Shown here piece by piece: positions 40,917 through 48,920 of a stretch of 64,000 nt of DNA. The notes under the pieces were generated by a model that worked only from the letters and a program-made list of their open reading frames with translations, had not been told where the DNA came from and searched no databases. Source of the stretch: Rhodocyclaceae bacterium (lineage in GTDB: Bacteria > Pseudomonadota > Gammaproteobacteria > Burkholderiales > Rhodocyclaceae). Where the stretch lies: contig JAEUNM010000088.1 of the NCBI GenBank assembly GCA_016791105.1, positions 29,808-93,807 of the forward strand, read 5' to 3'. The position numbers and the translations under genes were made by a program. The number at the start of each line of letters is the position of its first letter. Position 1 is the first letter of the stretch.

Positions 40917-42989
40917 GTGAGTACCCGGTCCGCGACGGATAGGGCTGCGGAATCGGCGCCAACCGAATTCGATCAGCACGGCGCGCGCCGCCGCCTGAGC
41001 GGCGCCTCGCTGGCGGTGCTGAGTGGCATCGCCCTGGCCTTTTCCGCCTACCAGTTGCTGGTGGCGGCGTTCCATCCTCTATCCAGCCTGATCCAGCGCT
41101 CGCTCCACGTGGGCTTTTTGCTGGCGCTGGCGTTCGTGCTGTATCCGGCCCGCAAACGCCCGCCGGCCATGACGGGCGTGGGGCCCGTGGACTGGATTTT
41201 CGCGGCGGCCGGATTCGGCCTGGCGTTCTACCACTGGATATTCGAGGCCGAACTGGTGCAGCGCGCGGGCGAGCCGAACACCACCGACCTCGCCATCGGC
41301 ACGCTGGTGGTATTGCTGTTGTTCGAAGCGGCGCGTCGCGTGCTGGGCTTGGCGCTGCCTCTGATCTGCGCGCTGTTTCTGTGTTACGCGCTATTTGGCC
41401 AGTATTTGCCGGATCCGCTGGCGCATCGCGGCTATGCCTTCGACCAGGTGAGCGGCCAGCTTTTTCTCGGCACCGAAGGCATATACGGCATTCCGACCCT
41501 GGTGTCGGCCACCTACATTTTCCTGTTCATCCTGTTCGGCGCTTTCCTCGAACACGCCGGCATGATAGGTCTGTTCAACGCGCTGGCGCTGGGCCTGGTG
41601 GGCCACACCCAGGGTGGGCCGGCCAAGGTGGCGGTGCTGTCGTCCGGGCTCATGGGCACCATTTCCGGTTCCGGCGTTGCCAACGTGCTCACCGTGGGCC
41701 AATTCACCATTCCGCTGATGCAGCGCTTCGGTTATTCGCCGGTGTTCGCCGGTGCGGTCGAGGCAACTTCCAGCATGGGCGGGCAAATCATGCCGCCCGT
41801 CATGGGTGCCGTGGCTTTCATCATGGCCGAAACGCTCAATGTGCCCTACGCCAGCATCGTCAAAGCCGCCGTGATTCCTGCCGTGTTGTATTACTTCACG
41901 GCGTTCTGGCTGGTGCACCTGGAGGCCGGGCGGCTGTCGCTGCTGGGTTTGCCCAAGGACCAATGCCCCAATCCCTGGCTTGCCCTGCGCCAAAACTGGC
42001 ATCTCATGCTGCCGCTGGCGGTGCTGGTGTGGATGCTGTTTCACGGCTTCACGCCCATGTTTGCCGGCATGGTGGGTCTGGCGCTCACCGCGATCCTGAT
42101 CCTGGGTGCGGCGCTGGCGGCGCGCATGTCGGCGCTGGCTTTCCGTTACGTGTTCTGGATTGCGCTCGGGTTGGGCGCATCGGCGTTTTTCAAATGGGGC
42201 ATACAACCCGTGCTGGGCGTGATCGCGCTGCTCGTATGCGCCTGTTTCGGCGTGCAGGGCGGCCGCGCGACCCTCGCCGTACTGCGTGCCAGCCTGATCG
42301 ACGGCGCCAAACAGGCGTTGGGGGTGGGGCTGGCCTGTGCCATCGTCGGCGTCATTATCGGCGTGCTCACCCTGACTGGCGCTGCATCCAGTTTCGCCGG
42401 CTACATCCTCGACGTGGGCGCCACCAGCCTGTTCCTGTCGCTGCTGCTCACCATGCTGGTGTGCCTGGTGCTGGGCATGGGCATACCGACCATCCCGAAT
42501 TACATCATCACCAGTTCCATCGCCGCGCCGGCGCTGCTGAAGCTGGGCGTGCCGCTCATCGTGAGCCACATGTTCGTGTTTTACTTCGGCATCATGGCCG
42601 ACCTGACGCCGCCGGTGGCGCTGGCGGCGTTCGCGGCGGCGTCCATCGCGCGCGCCTCGCCCATGAAAATCGGCTTCAAGGCAACGCAGATCGCCGTTGC
42701 CGGGTTTGTCGTGCCCTACATGGCCGTGTATGACCCAGCGCTCATGCTGCAGGGCGAAGCCGGCATCGCGGCGGTGGGCTACGTGTTCGCCAAGGCTCTG
42801 CTGGCGATCGGCCTGTGGGGTGTGGCGGTGGTCGGCTATTTGCGCGCGCCGCTGTCATTGCCGCAGCGCTTGCTCGCGGTGGTCGCGGCGGCATTGCTGG
42901 TGGCGGCCGTGCCGCTTACCGACCAACTGGGTTTCGCTGCCGCCGCCCTGCTATTCGTGTGGCGCCGCGTGGCGGCGCGCAGGCGGTGA
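40917..42989 (+). CDS. TRAP transporter permease, fused 4TM/12TM (DctQM-type)
   Basis: A 690-residue polytopic membrane protein with about 16-18 helices, matching the fused small and large subunits used with TAXI receptors. Conserved segments include the DctM core GLMGTISGSGVANVLTVGQFT, SSMGGQIMPPVMGAVAFIM and the late loop GMGIPTIPNYIITSS. It drives sodium- or proton-coupled uptake in the family. The start is a GTG with GGAGG nine bases upstream. Its stop overlaps the DUF1850 start in GTGA. Confidence 0.95.
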   Translation: MSTRSATDRAAESAPTEFDQHGARRRLSGASLAVLSGIALAFSAYQLLVAAFHPLSSLIQRSLHVGFLLALAFVLYPARKRPPAMTGVGPVDWIFAAAGFGLAFYHWIFEAELVQRAGEPNTTDLAIGTLVVLLLFEAARRVLGLALPLICALFLCYALFGQYLPDPLAHRGYAFDQVSGQLFLGTEGIYGIPTLVSATYIFLFILFGAFLEHAGMIGLFNALALGLVGHTQGGPAKVAVLSSGLMGTISGSGVANVLTVGQFTIPLMQRFGYSPVFAGAVEATSSMGGQIMPPVMGAVAFIMAETLNVPYASIVKAAVIPAVLYYFTAFWLVHLEAGRLSLLGLPKDQCPNPWLALRQNWHLMLPLAVLVWMLFHGFTPMFAGMVGLALTAILILGAALAARMSALAFRYVFWIALGLGASAFFKWGIQPVLGVIALLVCACFGVQGGRATLAVLRASLIDGAKQALGVGLACAIVGVIIGVLTLTGAASSFAGYILDVGATSLFLSLLLTMLVCLVLGMGIPTIPNYIITSSIAAPALLKLGVPLIVSHMFVFYFGIMADLTPPVALAAFAAASIARASPMKIGFKATQIAVAGFVVPYMAVYDPALMLQGEAGIAAVGYVFAKALLAIGLWGVAVVGYLRAPLSLPQRLLAVVAAALLVAAVPLTDQLGFAAAALLFVWRRVAARRR

Positions 42990-43357
42990 TTTGCCTCGCC
43001 GCCGGCGCCGTCGCCAGCGTGCTCGCGCTGCAAACTTTCACGCTCGCCTGGACCCACAGCATAGAAAAAATTCGCTGGGAAGAAGACTGGCGCGTCGAAC
43101 ACGGCGCGCTGGTGGCGCTGGCGGCGCGCATCCGCGGCAACGGCGCCGGCATGGAAACGCCGCCGGGGGCGCAATGGCGCGACGGGGTGTGGCATTACCG
43201 GCCCGCCCTGGCGCCCCAGCCGGCGCTGCATCTGACCCATTCGCCCTATGCCGGCGGCTACGAAATTTGCGCGGACGGGCGCTGTGCGCCGCTCGCCGCA
43301 CTATTGCCGGGCCTGGCCGCCACCGCCGTGATCGACATTACGCCATGCTCGCCGTGA
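42986..43357 (+). CDS. DUF1850 domain-containing protein
   Basis: A 123-residue protein with a hydrophobic N-terminal helix (probable signal or anchor), then FTLAWTHSIEKIRWEEDWRV and a HLTHSPYAGGYEICADGRC segment, the usual pattern of DUF1850. The GTG at 42986 overlaps the TRAP permease stop (GTGA), which implies coupled translation. DUF1850 genes repeatedly accompany TAXI-TRAP transporters, but the role is unknown; it may assist the receptor or act in the periplasm. Confidence 0.85.
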   Translation: MICLAAGAVASVLALQTFTLAWTHSIEKIRWEEDWRVEHGALVALAARIRGNGAGMETPPGAQWRDGVWHYRPALAPQPALHLTHSPYAGGYEICADGRCAPLAALLPGLAATAVIDITPCSP

Positions 43358-43370
43358 GGGCGCGTGTGGC

Positions 43371-44495
43371 CTAAAGCAGCTTGCGGTACAGCGCGATCAA
43401 TTGCTGCGCCAGCGCCTGTACCGACAAATGTTCGACCGAGCGGCGGGCCGCCGCGCGCATGGCGGGCGCTGCACCGGGTTCGGCCAGGTCGTCCAGGCGC
43501 GCGGCCAGGGTGGCGATGTCGAGCGCGTCGCAGCAATAGCCGTTGTTGCCGCTGCGTATGAATTCCGCCGCGCCGCAGGTGGAGGACACGATGGCAGGCA
43601 GTCCGCTCGCCAGTGCTTCAAGTGCCGCGTTGGGGAATGGGTCATAAAGGCTGGGCAGCACGAAAGCGTCGGCAGCGCCCAGGTAAGGCCGCACGTCTTT
43701 CTGCGGGCCGAAAAACTGTACGCGATTGCCCAGGCCGCGCGCGCGGGCTTCGTTCTGCATGGGCTGCAATTGTTTGTCGGCGCCCACGATCCAGAATCGG
43801 GCCGGCACGCGCATGGTTTGCGCGGCCTGCAAAATTTGCGGCACGCCTTTGCGCGCGAAGCCCGAACCGACGAACAGATACACCATTTCGTCCGGCGCCA
43901 CATTGAGGCCGGCACGCAGCCCGGCGCGATGTTCGGCACGCAGGGCGGGCGAAAAGCGTTCCAGATCCAGGCCGTTGTAAATCACGTGCAGCTTGCTGTC
44001 GGCCACGCCGAAGCGGCGCGCGATGTCGTCCCGCACCATGTGCGAATTGCAGATTACCGCGGCCAGGCGTGCGTGCCCGAACATGCGTGCTTCCGCGCCG
44101 GCGGTGTAGCGATGCCAGGGCGACAAGGTTTGCGCGGCGGCTGCGTAAGGCTTCAGCACGCGCCGGCGCAAGTCCAGCCAGGTGGCGTGTACGCCGTCGC
44201 CGGCACGGAAGATATCGCAGCCGGGTATGCGTTCGTGGCTTTGCACCAGTTCGTAGCCGGCGGCGCGGGCGCGCGCCAGGGCGGCATTCGCAAAGCCTGC
44301 GTCGCGCCACAGCCGGCCGATGTAGAACGGATCGCAGCGCAGGAATGCCTGGCCCGGCTGTTCGGTGCCGGCCCAGCGCCGCGCGACCAGGCCGACTTCC
44401 AGACCTTCGTCGCGCATGGCCGCCACGGCGCGTTCGACGAAGCGCTCGGCGCCGCCAAAGGGGTTGTACACCTGGCGGATGACGGCCAGTTTCAT
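43371..44495 (-). CDS. Glycosyltransferase family 4 protein
   Basis: A 374-residue GT-B glycosyltransferase. The N-terminal acceptor domain has VRQ-like start MKLAVIRQVYNPFGGAERFV, and the C-terminal donor domain has VYLFVGSGFARKG, FFGPQKDVRPYLGAADAFVLPSLYDP and FPNAALEALASGLPAIVSS, a GT4-type signature with the EX7E region. It resembles lipopolysaccharide core transferases such as the WaaG group, but the exact sugar is not determined. The ATG at 44495 gives the family start. It sits next to the cobC-like gene on the same strand, with no functional link evident. Confidence 0.92.
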   Translation of the reverse strand: MKLAVIRQVYNPFGGAERFVERAVAAMRDEGLEVGLVARRWAGTEQPGQAFLRCDPFYIGRLWRDAGFANAALARARAAGYELVQSHERIPGCDIFRAGDGVHATWLDLRRRVLKPYAAAAQTLSPWHRYTAGAEARMFGHARLAAVICNSHMVRDDIARRFGVADSKLHVIYNGLDLERFSPALRAEHRAGLRAGLNVAPDEMVYLFVGSGFARKGVPQILQAAQTMRVPARFWIVGADKQLQPMQNEARARGLGNRVQFFGPQKDVRPYLGAADAFVLPSLYDPFPNAALEALASGLPAIVSSTCGAAEFIRSGNNGYCCDALDIATLAARLDDLAEPGAAPAMRAAARRSVEHLSVQALAQQLIALYRKLL

Positions 44496-44553
44496 GCGAG
44501 CGGGTGCGCCGGTGTACGCGCGCCGGACCGGCAGCCGGCGGGCGCTCTGCGTA

Positions 44554-45108
44554 TCAGCGGTTGAACCATGCCAGCCGCACGTGCGGACCTTCGATATCCA
44601 GGCGGGCCGAGCGGCCGCAGGCAAAATCCAGCCCCAGCCAGTGGGTCGAGGGCATGCCCAGCAGACGGCCGGCGATCACCCGCAGCGGGCCGCCGTGCGC
44701 GACGATGGCCAAAGATTCCGGCTGGTCCGCGCTGAGCGCCTGGTAGGCCTGCCACACGCGTTCCGCCAGCGCCAGCATGGATTCGCCATTGGGTGCGGAA
44801 AATTCGAGCAGATCGCGCCGCCAGGTTTCGAACGCACCGGGCGGCAGTTGGCTGATGGGGCACATTTCCCAATCGCCGAAATCCAGTTCGGCCAGCCGCG
44901 CATCCACGATGGGCGACGCATCGAGCGCCTCGGCCAGCAGCCGGGCGCGTTGCAACGGACTGGTGGCCACGCGCGTGCCGGCCGGCAAATAGATGCGTAT
45001 GCGTTCGGCGCGCAGTTCGGGATCGTCCAGCAGGGCCAGATCGGTCACGCCATAGCACACGCCGGGCGGCACGTCCGGGCGCGGATGGCGGATCAGATAC
45101 AGGTGCAT
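44554..45108 (-). CDS. cobC: Histidine phosphatase family protein, CobC-like
   Basis: A 184-residue phosphoglycerate-mutase-fold phosphatase. The catalytic histidine is H8 in LIRHPRPDVPPGVCYGVTDLAL, the variant RHP spacing and CYGVTDL extension being those of alpha-ribazole-phosphate phosphatases. A second histidine lies in AIVAHGGPLRV. A role in dephosphorylating alpha-ribazole phosphate or adenosylcobalamin phosphate is supported by the neighbouring btuCDF genes. It is divergent from btuC with 61 bases between. A general phosphatase cannot be excluded. Confidence 0.85.
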   Translation of the reverse strand: MHLYLIRHPRPDVPPGVCYGVTDLALLDDPELRAERIRIYLPAGTRVATSPLQRARLLAEALDASPIVDARLAELDFGDWEMCPISQLPPGAFETWRRDLLEFSAPNGESMLALAERVWQAYQALSADQPESLAIVAHGGPLRVIAGRLLGMPSTHWLGLDFACGRSARLDIEGPHVRLAWFNR

Positions 45109-45169
45109 GGTTCGTGGCGACAGGGCGGGGAGGCTGAATTTTCGCACAGCACGCTACAATCGGCCGCCT

Positions 45170-46126
45170 ATGCGACCGCCTGTGCTGATACTGCTGCTGG
45201 TGCTGTTGTCCGCCGCCACGCTGGCGGCGGCGCTGGCGACCGGCTCCAGCGCGGTGTCTTTGCGCGACGCGCTGGCCGGCGACGCAATGGCGCGCGCCAT
45301 ATTGCTCGAACTGCGCGTGCCGCGTGCCGCCGCGGCCTATGCCTGCGGCGGTTTGCTGGCGCTATCCGGCGTGCTGATGCAGGCGCTGTTGCGCAATCCG
45401 CTCGCCGACCCCTATGTGCTGGGAATTTCCGGCGGCGCGGCCACGTTCGCGCTGGTATGCATCGCGCTCGGCCTGGCCGCACCGCTGGTGGCGGCTGGCA
45501 GTTTTGCGGGCGCCGTACTGGCGACCGCGCTGGTATTCGCGCTCGCCAGCGTGCGCCACGATTTCGCCCCGGCGCGGCTATTGCTGACCGGCGTGGTGCT
45601 GGCCTCGGGCTGGGGCGCGGCGATCAGTTTGCTGCTGGCCCTGGCGCCGCCTTCGGGCGTGCAGGGCATGGTGTTCTGGCTGCTGGGCGATCTTTCCGCG
45701 GCGCAGGCGCCGGGTTTCGCCTGGGCGGTGCTGCTGGTGGCTGCGGTGATCGCGTTCGCCCTGGCGCGATCGCTCAATCTGCTCGCGCGCGGCGCCGTGC
45801 AGGCCGGCGCGCTGGGTGTGGATGTGGCGAATTTGCGCCGCGGCCTGCATTTGCTCGGCTCCGCCTGTGCCGCGGTGGCCGTGTCGAGCGGTGGCAGCAT
45901 AGGTTTCGTGGGGCTGGTGGTGCCACATTTGCTGCGCCTGACCGGGTTGCGCGACCATCGCTGGCTGGTGCTGGCGGCGCCGCTGGCCGGCGGCGCGCTG
46001 CTCACCGCCGCAGACACCGCCGCGCGCACCCTCATCGCGCCGCAACAACTGCCGGTGGGCGTGCTCACCACCCTGTTGGGCGTGCCGCTGTTTCTGTGGC
46101 TGTTGCGGCGCGACGCGGTGCGCTGA
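45170..46126 (+). CDS. btuC: Vitamin B12 ABC transporter permease, FecCD family
   Basis: Inner-membrane permease of 318 residues with about ten helices. FecCD signatures include LRVPRAAAAYACGGLLALSG, ALLRNPLADPYVLGISGGA and GFVGLVVPHLLRL. FecCD permeases import cobalamin, haem or ferric siderophores; cobalamin is favoured by the CobC-like neighbour, the BtuF-like receptor and the riboswitch-like leader of that receptor. A TACAAT -10-like box is at 45155-45160. The stop is followed by one base and then the btuD start. Confidence 0.92.
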   Translation: MRPPVLILLLVLLSAATLAAALATGSSAVSLRDALAGDAMARAILLELRVPRAAAAYACGGLLALSGVLMQALLRNPLADPYVLGISGGAATFALVCIALGLAAPLVAAGSFAGAVLATALVFALASVRHDFAPARLLLTGVVLASGWGAAISLLLALAPPSGVQGMVFWLLGDLSAAQAPGFAWAVLLVAAVIAFALARSLNLLARGAVQAGALGVDVANLRRGLHLLGSACAAVAVSSGGSIGFVGLVVPHLLRLTGLRDHRWLVLAAPLAGGALLTAADTAARTLIAPQQLPVGVLTTLLGVPLFLWLLRRDAVR

Positions 46127-46127
46127 C

Positions 46128-46898
46128 ATGCAGCCGGCTCTGCTCGAAGTCGAATCCCTCACCGTAATGCGCGGCCAGCGTCTGCTGTGCGAGCGGCTTG
46201 CGCTGACTTTGCGTGCCGGCGAAATATGGGCCGTGCTGGGCGTCAATGGCGCCGGCAAAACGACTTTGCTGCACACCCTGGCCGGCCTGCTCGATCCGGC
46301 CGCCGGGCGCATCGTGTTGTGCGGAACCGATCTGCGCCATACGGCGCGGCGTTGGGTGGCGCGGCACCTGGGCTTGTTGCCGCAGTATGTGGATGACCCG
46401 TTTCCGGCCACGGCATTTGAAGAGGTGCTGGCCGGCCGCCATCCGCATTTGCCGGCGCTGGCCTGGGAAACCCCTGCCGACGAGGCGTTCGCGCGCGCGG
46501 CCCTGGCGGCGGTGGGGCTGGCCGAGGCGGAAAACCGGCTTACCACCCACATGTCCGGCGGCGAACGCCGGCGCGTGCAACTCGCCACCCTCATTACGCA
46601 GGATGCGCAGGTTTGGCTGCTGGACGAGCCGACCAATCATCTCGATCTGACGCGCCAGGTCGAAACCATGCGGCTGTTGCAGGACAAGGCACAGTGCGGG
46701 CGCGCCGTGTGCATGGCGCTGCACGACTTGAATCTGGCCGCGCGCTGGTGTACCCACGCGCTATTGCTGTTCGGCGAGGGCGCCTGGCTGGCCGGCCGGA
46801 CCGATGAAGTGCTGACGGGCGAACATTTGAGCCGCGCCTATGCCCACCCGTTGCAGGCGCACATCGTGGCCGGGCGGCAAATTTTCTTGCCCGACTAA
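46128..46898 (+). CDS. btuD: Vitamin B12 ABC transporter ATP-binding protein
   Basis: A 256-residue ATPase driving the BtuC permease. Walker A GVNGAGKTT is at 38-46, the ABC signature is MSGGERRR, Walker B is VWLLDEPTNHLDL and the switch histidine lies in ALHDLNLAARW. It starts one base after btuC and is convergent with btuF, with four bases between the stops. Confidence 0.93.
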   Translation: MQPALLEVESLTVMRGQRLLCERLALTLRAGEIWAVLGVNGAGKTTLLHTLAGLLDPAAGRIVLCGTDLRHTARRWVARHLGLLPQYVDDPFPATAFEEVLAGRHPHLPALAWETPADEAFARAALAAVGLAEAENRLTTHMSGGERRRVQLATLITQDAQVWLLDEPTNHLDLTRQVETMRLLQDKAQCGRAVCMALHDLNLAARWCTHALLLFGEGAWLAGRTDEVLTGEHLSRAYAHPLQAHIVAGRQIFLPD

Positions 46899-46902
46899 GC
46901 CT

Positions 46903-47811
46903 TCAGCCGGCCGCCGCGGGGCGGCGCCGGCGCACGGTTTCCAGGTAGTCGCACAATTGCGCGGCGCCTTCCAGAATGCGCGGCGAGTGGCGCTGCATCA
47001 GTTCCGGCGGAATATCGAACAGATTGCCGCGCGCCACCGCGGTCAACATGGTCCAGCGCTTCCAGTCGTCCAGCAGCGCCGTGCGTTTGGGGTTGTCGTT
47101 GCTGGCGACGATGGCTTCCGGATTGGCTGCCAGCACCGCTTCCTCCCCCACCGCGGGTGCGATGGAGGTGGCGTTGGCGAACACGTTTTCCCCGCCGCAA
47201 AGCGCCAGCACGTGGGAAATGAGGTGGCGCCCATTCACCGTGGTGAGCGGACGGTTCCAGATTTCATAGAACACGCGCACGCGCGCTCGCCCCCCGTAAC
47301 GCGCGGCGAGCGCGTCGCGGCGCGCGCGGAAAGCCCGGCCGACAGCTTGCGCCTCGGCCCCGCGGCCGGCCAGCAGGCCGAGCTTTTCCATGCTCTGCGC
47401 GACATCTTCCAGCGTATGCGGCTCGGTCATGTAGGCGGGAATTTTGAGTGCCGCCAGCCGTGGCATAAGTGACCCTGCATTGCCGCTGCCCCATACCACC
47501 ACCAGATCGGGATGCAGCGCCACCAGGCGCTCCATGTCGATCTGCGGATAGCTGCCCACGCGCGGAATTTTGAGGGCCGCGTCCGGATAGTCGCTGTACT
47601 CGACGGTGCCGACGATATGCGCGCCGGCCCCCACCTCGAACAGCATTTCCGTCGCGTGTGGCGCCAGCGTGATGATGCGGCGCGCCGGGGCGGCAAGTTC
47701 CACCCGAGCACCGCTGTCGTCCGTAACCGCGACGGGCTGGGCGCTGGCATTGCCGTGGATCGAGCAAGCCAGCACGGCGCCCGCGAACTTGTGCGGCCAG
47801 CGCCGGCCCAT
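46903..47811 (-). CDS. btuF: Cobalamin-binding periplasmic protein
   Basis: Periplasmic receptor of 302 residues for the BtuCD transporter. A signal peptide from MGRRWPHKFAGAVLACSIHG leads to the helical-backbone receptor domain with PARRIITLAPHATEMLFEVG, HIVGTVEYSDYP and HPDLVVVWGSGN. The ATG at 47811 has AGGA about nine bases upstream; the frame is open further upstream but that region is the leader with the riboswitch motif. It faces btuD and is transcribed from its own promoter near 48050. Substrate assignment is family- and context-based. Confidence 0.92.
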   Translation of the reverse strand: MGRRWPHKFAGAVLACSIHGNASAQPVAVTDDSGARVELAAPARRIITLAPHATEMLFEVGAGAHIVGTVEYSDYPDAALKIPRVGSYPQIDMERLVALHPDLVVVWGSGNAGSLMPRLAALKIPAYMTEPHTLEDVAQSMEKLGLLAGRGAEAQAVGRAFRARRDALAARYGGRARVRVFYEIWNRPLTTVNGRHLISHVLALCGGENVFANATSIAPAVGEEAVLAANPEAIVASNDNPKRTALLDDWKRWTMLTAVARGNLFDIPPELMQRHSPRILEGAAQLCDYLETVRRRRPAAAG

Positions 47812-47829
47812 TATTGCTAGTCCTGCGCC

Positions 47830-48052
47830 CAGCGCAGATTTCCGTGATCGTTGGTGATAAACAGGCACTGTGTTCGGGGCCATGCGGGGCAAGCGGATTC
47901 GAGCGGCAAGGATTGCTCTGGGCGTGTGCGTGTGTGCACTTACGGTTGCGGGGCTGCACAGGCTGTGCGCCTGTTTGCCGATTTGTCGCGTGGAATGCAC
48001 GGCTGCACGATACCTACAGGCGGCACGCGATTGATGCGCCGCAAAAATTATA
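47830..48052 (-). ncRNA. Cobalamin riboswitch-like leader of btuF, with its promoter
   Basis: On the minus strand a TATAAT lies at 48052-48047, and about 230 bases of leader precede btuF. The leader has GCAGCCCCGCAACCGTAA (47957-47940), matching the cobalamin riboswitch core GCnGCCCCCGCAACnGTAA, preceded by the stem-forming ACAGGC-GCACA-GCCTGT. The expected CCACTG, GGGAAGG and the 3' B12 box with its GG/CC pairing are not clear, so the 3' half is divergent or unusual. The position upstream of a B12-uptake gene supports the call. The ends given are approximate. Confidence 0.6.
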
Positions 48053-48100
48053 ACCCGCCGCATCAGGCCGCGCGCGACTGCCCGCGCGGCCGCGTAAAGA

Positions 48101-48129
48101 TTGACCATTCGCTACGGCCCGCCTATAGT
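48101..48129 (+). promoter_or_regulatory. Sigma-70 promoter for the zapB-like gene, probably leaderless
   Basis: TTGACC at 48101-48106, a 17-base spacer and TATAGT at 48124-48129. The start is expected at 48135-48137, that is, on the ATG of the zapB-like gene, so its mRNA would be leaderless. Confidence 0.65.
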
Positions 48130-48136
48130 TTTGCCC

Positions 48137-48328
48137 ATGCAAGAAGAACTCGACCAACTCGATGCGAAGCTGGACAAAGTGCTCGCAGCCTGCGCTCACC
48201 TGAGGGCGGAGAACGCCGGTCTGCGCGCCCGCGTGGCGGCACTCGAAGCCGAAAAGGCGGAATCCGGGCGCCGCATGGAAGCTGCGCGCACGCGCATTGA
48301 AGCGCTTATGGAAAGGTTGCCGGCATGA
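48137..48328 (+). CDS. Small coiled-coil protein, ZapB-like (TIGR02449 type)
   Basis: A 63-residue protein that is almost wholly a heptad-patterned coiled coil: MQEELDQLDAKLDKVLAACA, then HLRAENAGLRARVAALEAEK. Size and position just before zapA match a conserved proteobacterial small protein of unknown function resembling the cell-division factor ZapB. It overlaps zapA in ATGA. No Shine-Dalgarno sequence is present, in agreement with a leaderless transcript. Confidence 0.85.
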   Translation: MQEELDQLDAKLDKVLAACAHLRAENAGLRARVAALEAEKAESGRRMEAARTRIEALMERLPA

Positions 48329-48633
48329 GTGGCACGAGCAGCCAACTCGATATCAAGCTCGCCGGGCATGAATTCCGCGTCGCCTGCCCGCCCGACGAGC
48401 GCGAAGGCCTGATCGCGGCGGCCGAACTGGTCGATCGCAAGATGCGCGAACTGGCCGGCGACAAGCGCATGAATCTGGAACGCCTGGCGGTTGTCGCGGC
48501 GCTACACTTCGCCAACGAAATGTTGCGAAATATGCGGACGAGCGGCTTTGACATCGACGCCGGCAGGCGTAGAATTCTGGACATGCAGGCGCGCCTCGAT
48601 ACGGCGCTAAATGAACTCACACCGCCGCAATAA
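48325..48633 (+). CDS. zapA: Cell division protein ZapA
   Basis: A 102-residue FtsZ-associated protein that cross-links FtsZ filaments. The N-terminal domain has LDIKLAGHEFRVACPPDERE and the C-terminal part is a coiled coil (LERLAVVAALHFANEMLR). GAAAGG is upstream, inside the zapB-like gene. A 6S-like RNA follows, as in many proteobacteria. Confidence 0.96.
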   Translation: MSGTSSQLDIKLAGHEFRVACPPDEREGLIAAAELVDRKMRELAGDKRMNLERLAVVAALHFANEMLRNMRTSGFDIDAGRRRILDMQARLDTALNELTPPQ

Positions 48634-48674
48634 TTCGCGTAGGTGTGTGGTCGCCAAAGAGCGCGCAGGCAAAC

Positions 48675-48865
48675 GGTCAATCCCCCACGGTGATCGTTGA
48701 GGCCATAGATTCCTTGGACCTATATCAAGGCATAAAGGCCGCTGCCCATAGAAGCCGCTGTTGAGAGCGCCCAAACGAGTTTGGGTGAACCTGATGCGGA
48801 AGGAAGGCGGCCTCTCTGGACCCTCGGTTCAGGATGCCGGTCTCGACCTCACTAGTGGGGGGCCC
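48675..48865 (+). ncRNA. ssrS: 6S RNA candidate
   Basis: The region right after zapA, the usual 6S site, can fold as one long rod. CCCCCAC (48682-48688) pairs with GTGGGGG (48855-48861), extended by GTGA/TCAC; AGGCCGC around 48736-48742 pairs with GCGGCCT around 48808-48814; CCGC/GCGG and the apical CCCAAA/TTTGGG (48770-48785) continue it. Unpaired central stretches on both sides would be the promoter-like bubble that binds RNA polymerase. The ends are approximate, and no covariance-model search was run. Confidence 0.55.
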
Positions 48866-48892
48866 CTATCGCCCCACCAAGGCGGCTCACAA

Positions 48893-48920
48893 GCAGGCGG
48901 ATCGCGTGCGATCCGCCTGC
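48893..48920 (+). terminator. Perfect 13-base-pair hairpin downstream of the 6S candidate
   Basis: GCAGGCGGATCGC (48893-48905) and GCGATCCGCCTGC (48908-48920) are perfectly complementary around a GT centre. No T run follows on either strand, so it is not a classical intrinsic terminator; it may end or protect the 6S transcript, or be a protein site. Confidence 0.4.

Noticed and set aside
41391..42569. 392-codon minus-strand open frame opposite the TRAP permease
   Set aside because: Gln/His-rich shadow of hydrophobic codons; no family pattern.
47850..47881. GGCACTGTG with nearby CATGCGGGGCAAG on the plus strand, resembling cobalamin riboswitch 3' motifs
   Set aside because: It is on the strand opposite to the CCCCGCAAC core and in the wrong order, so it cannot complete that riboswitch; taken as chance.
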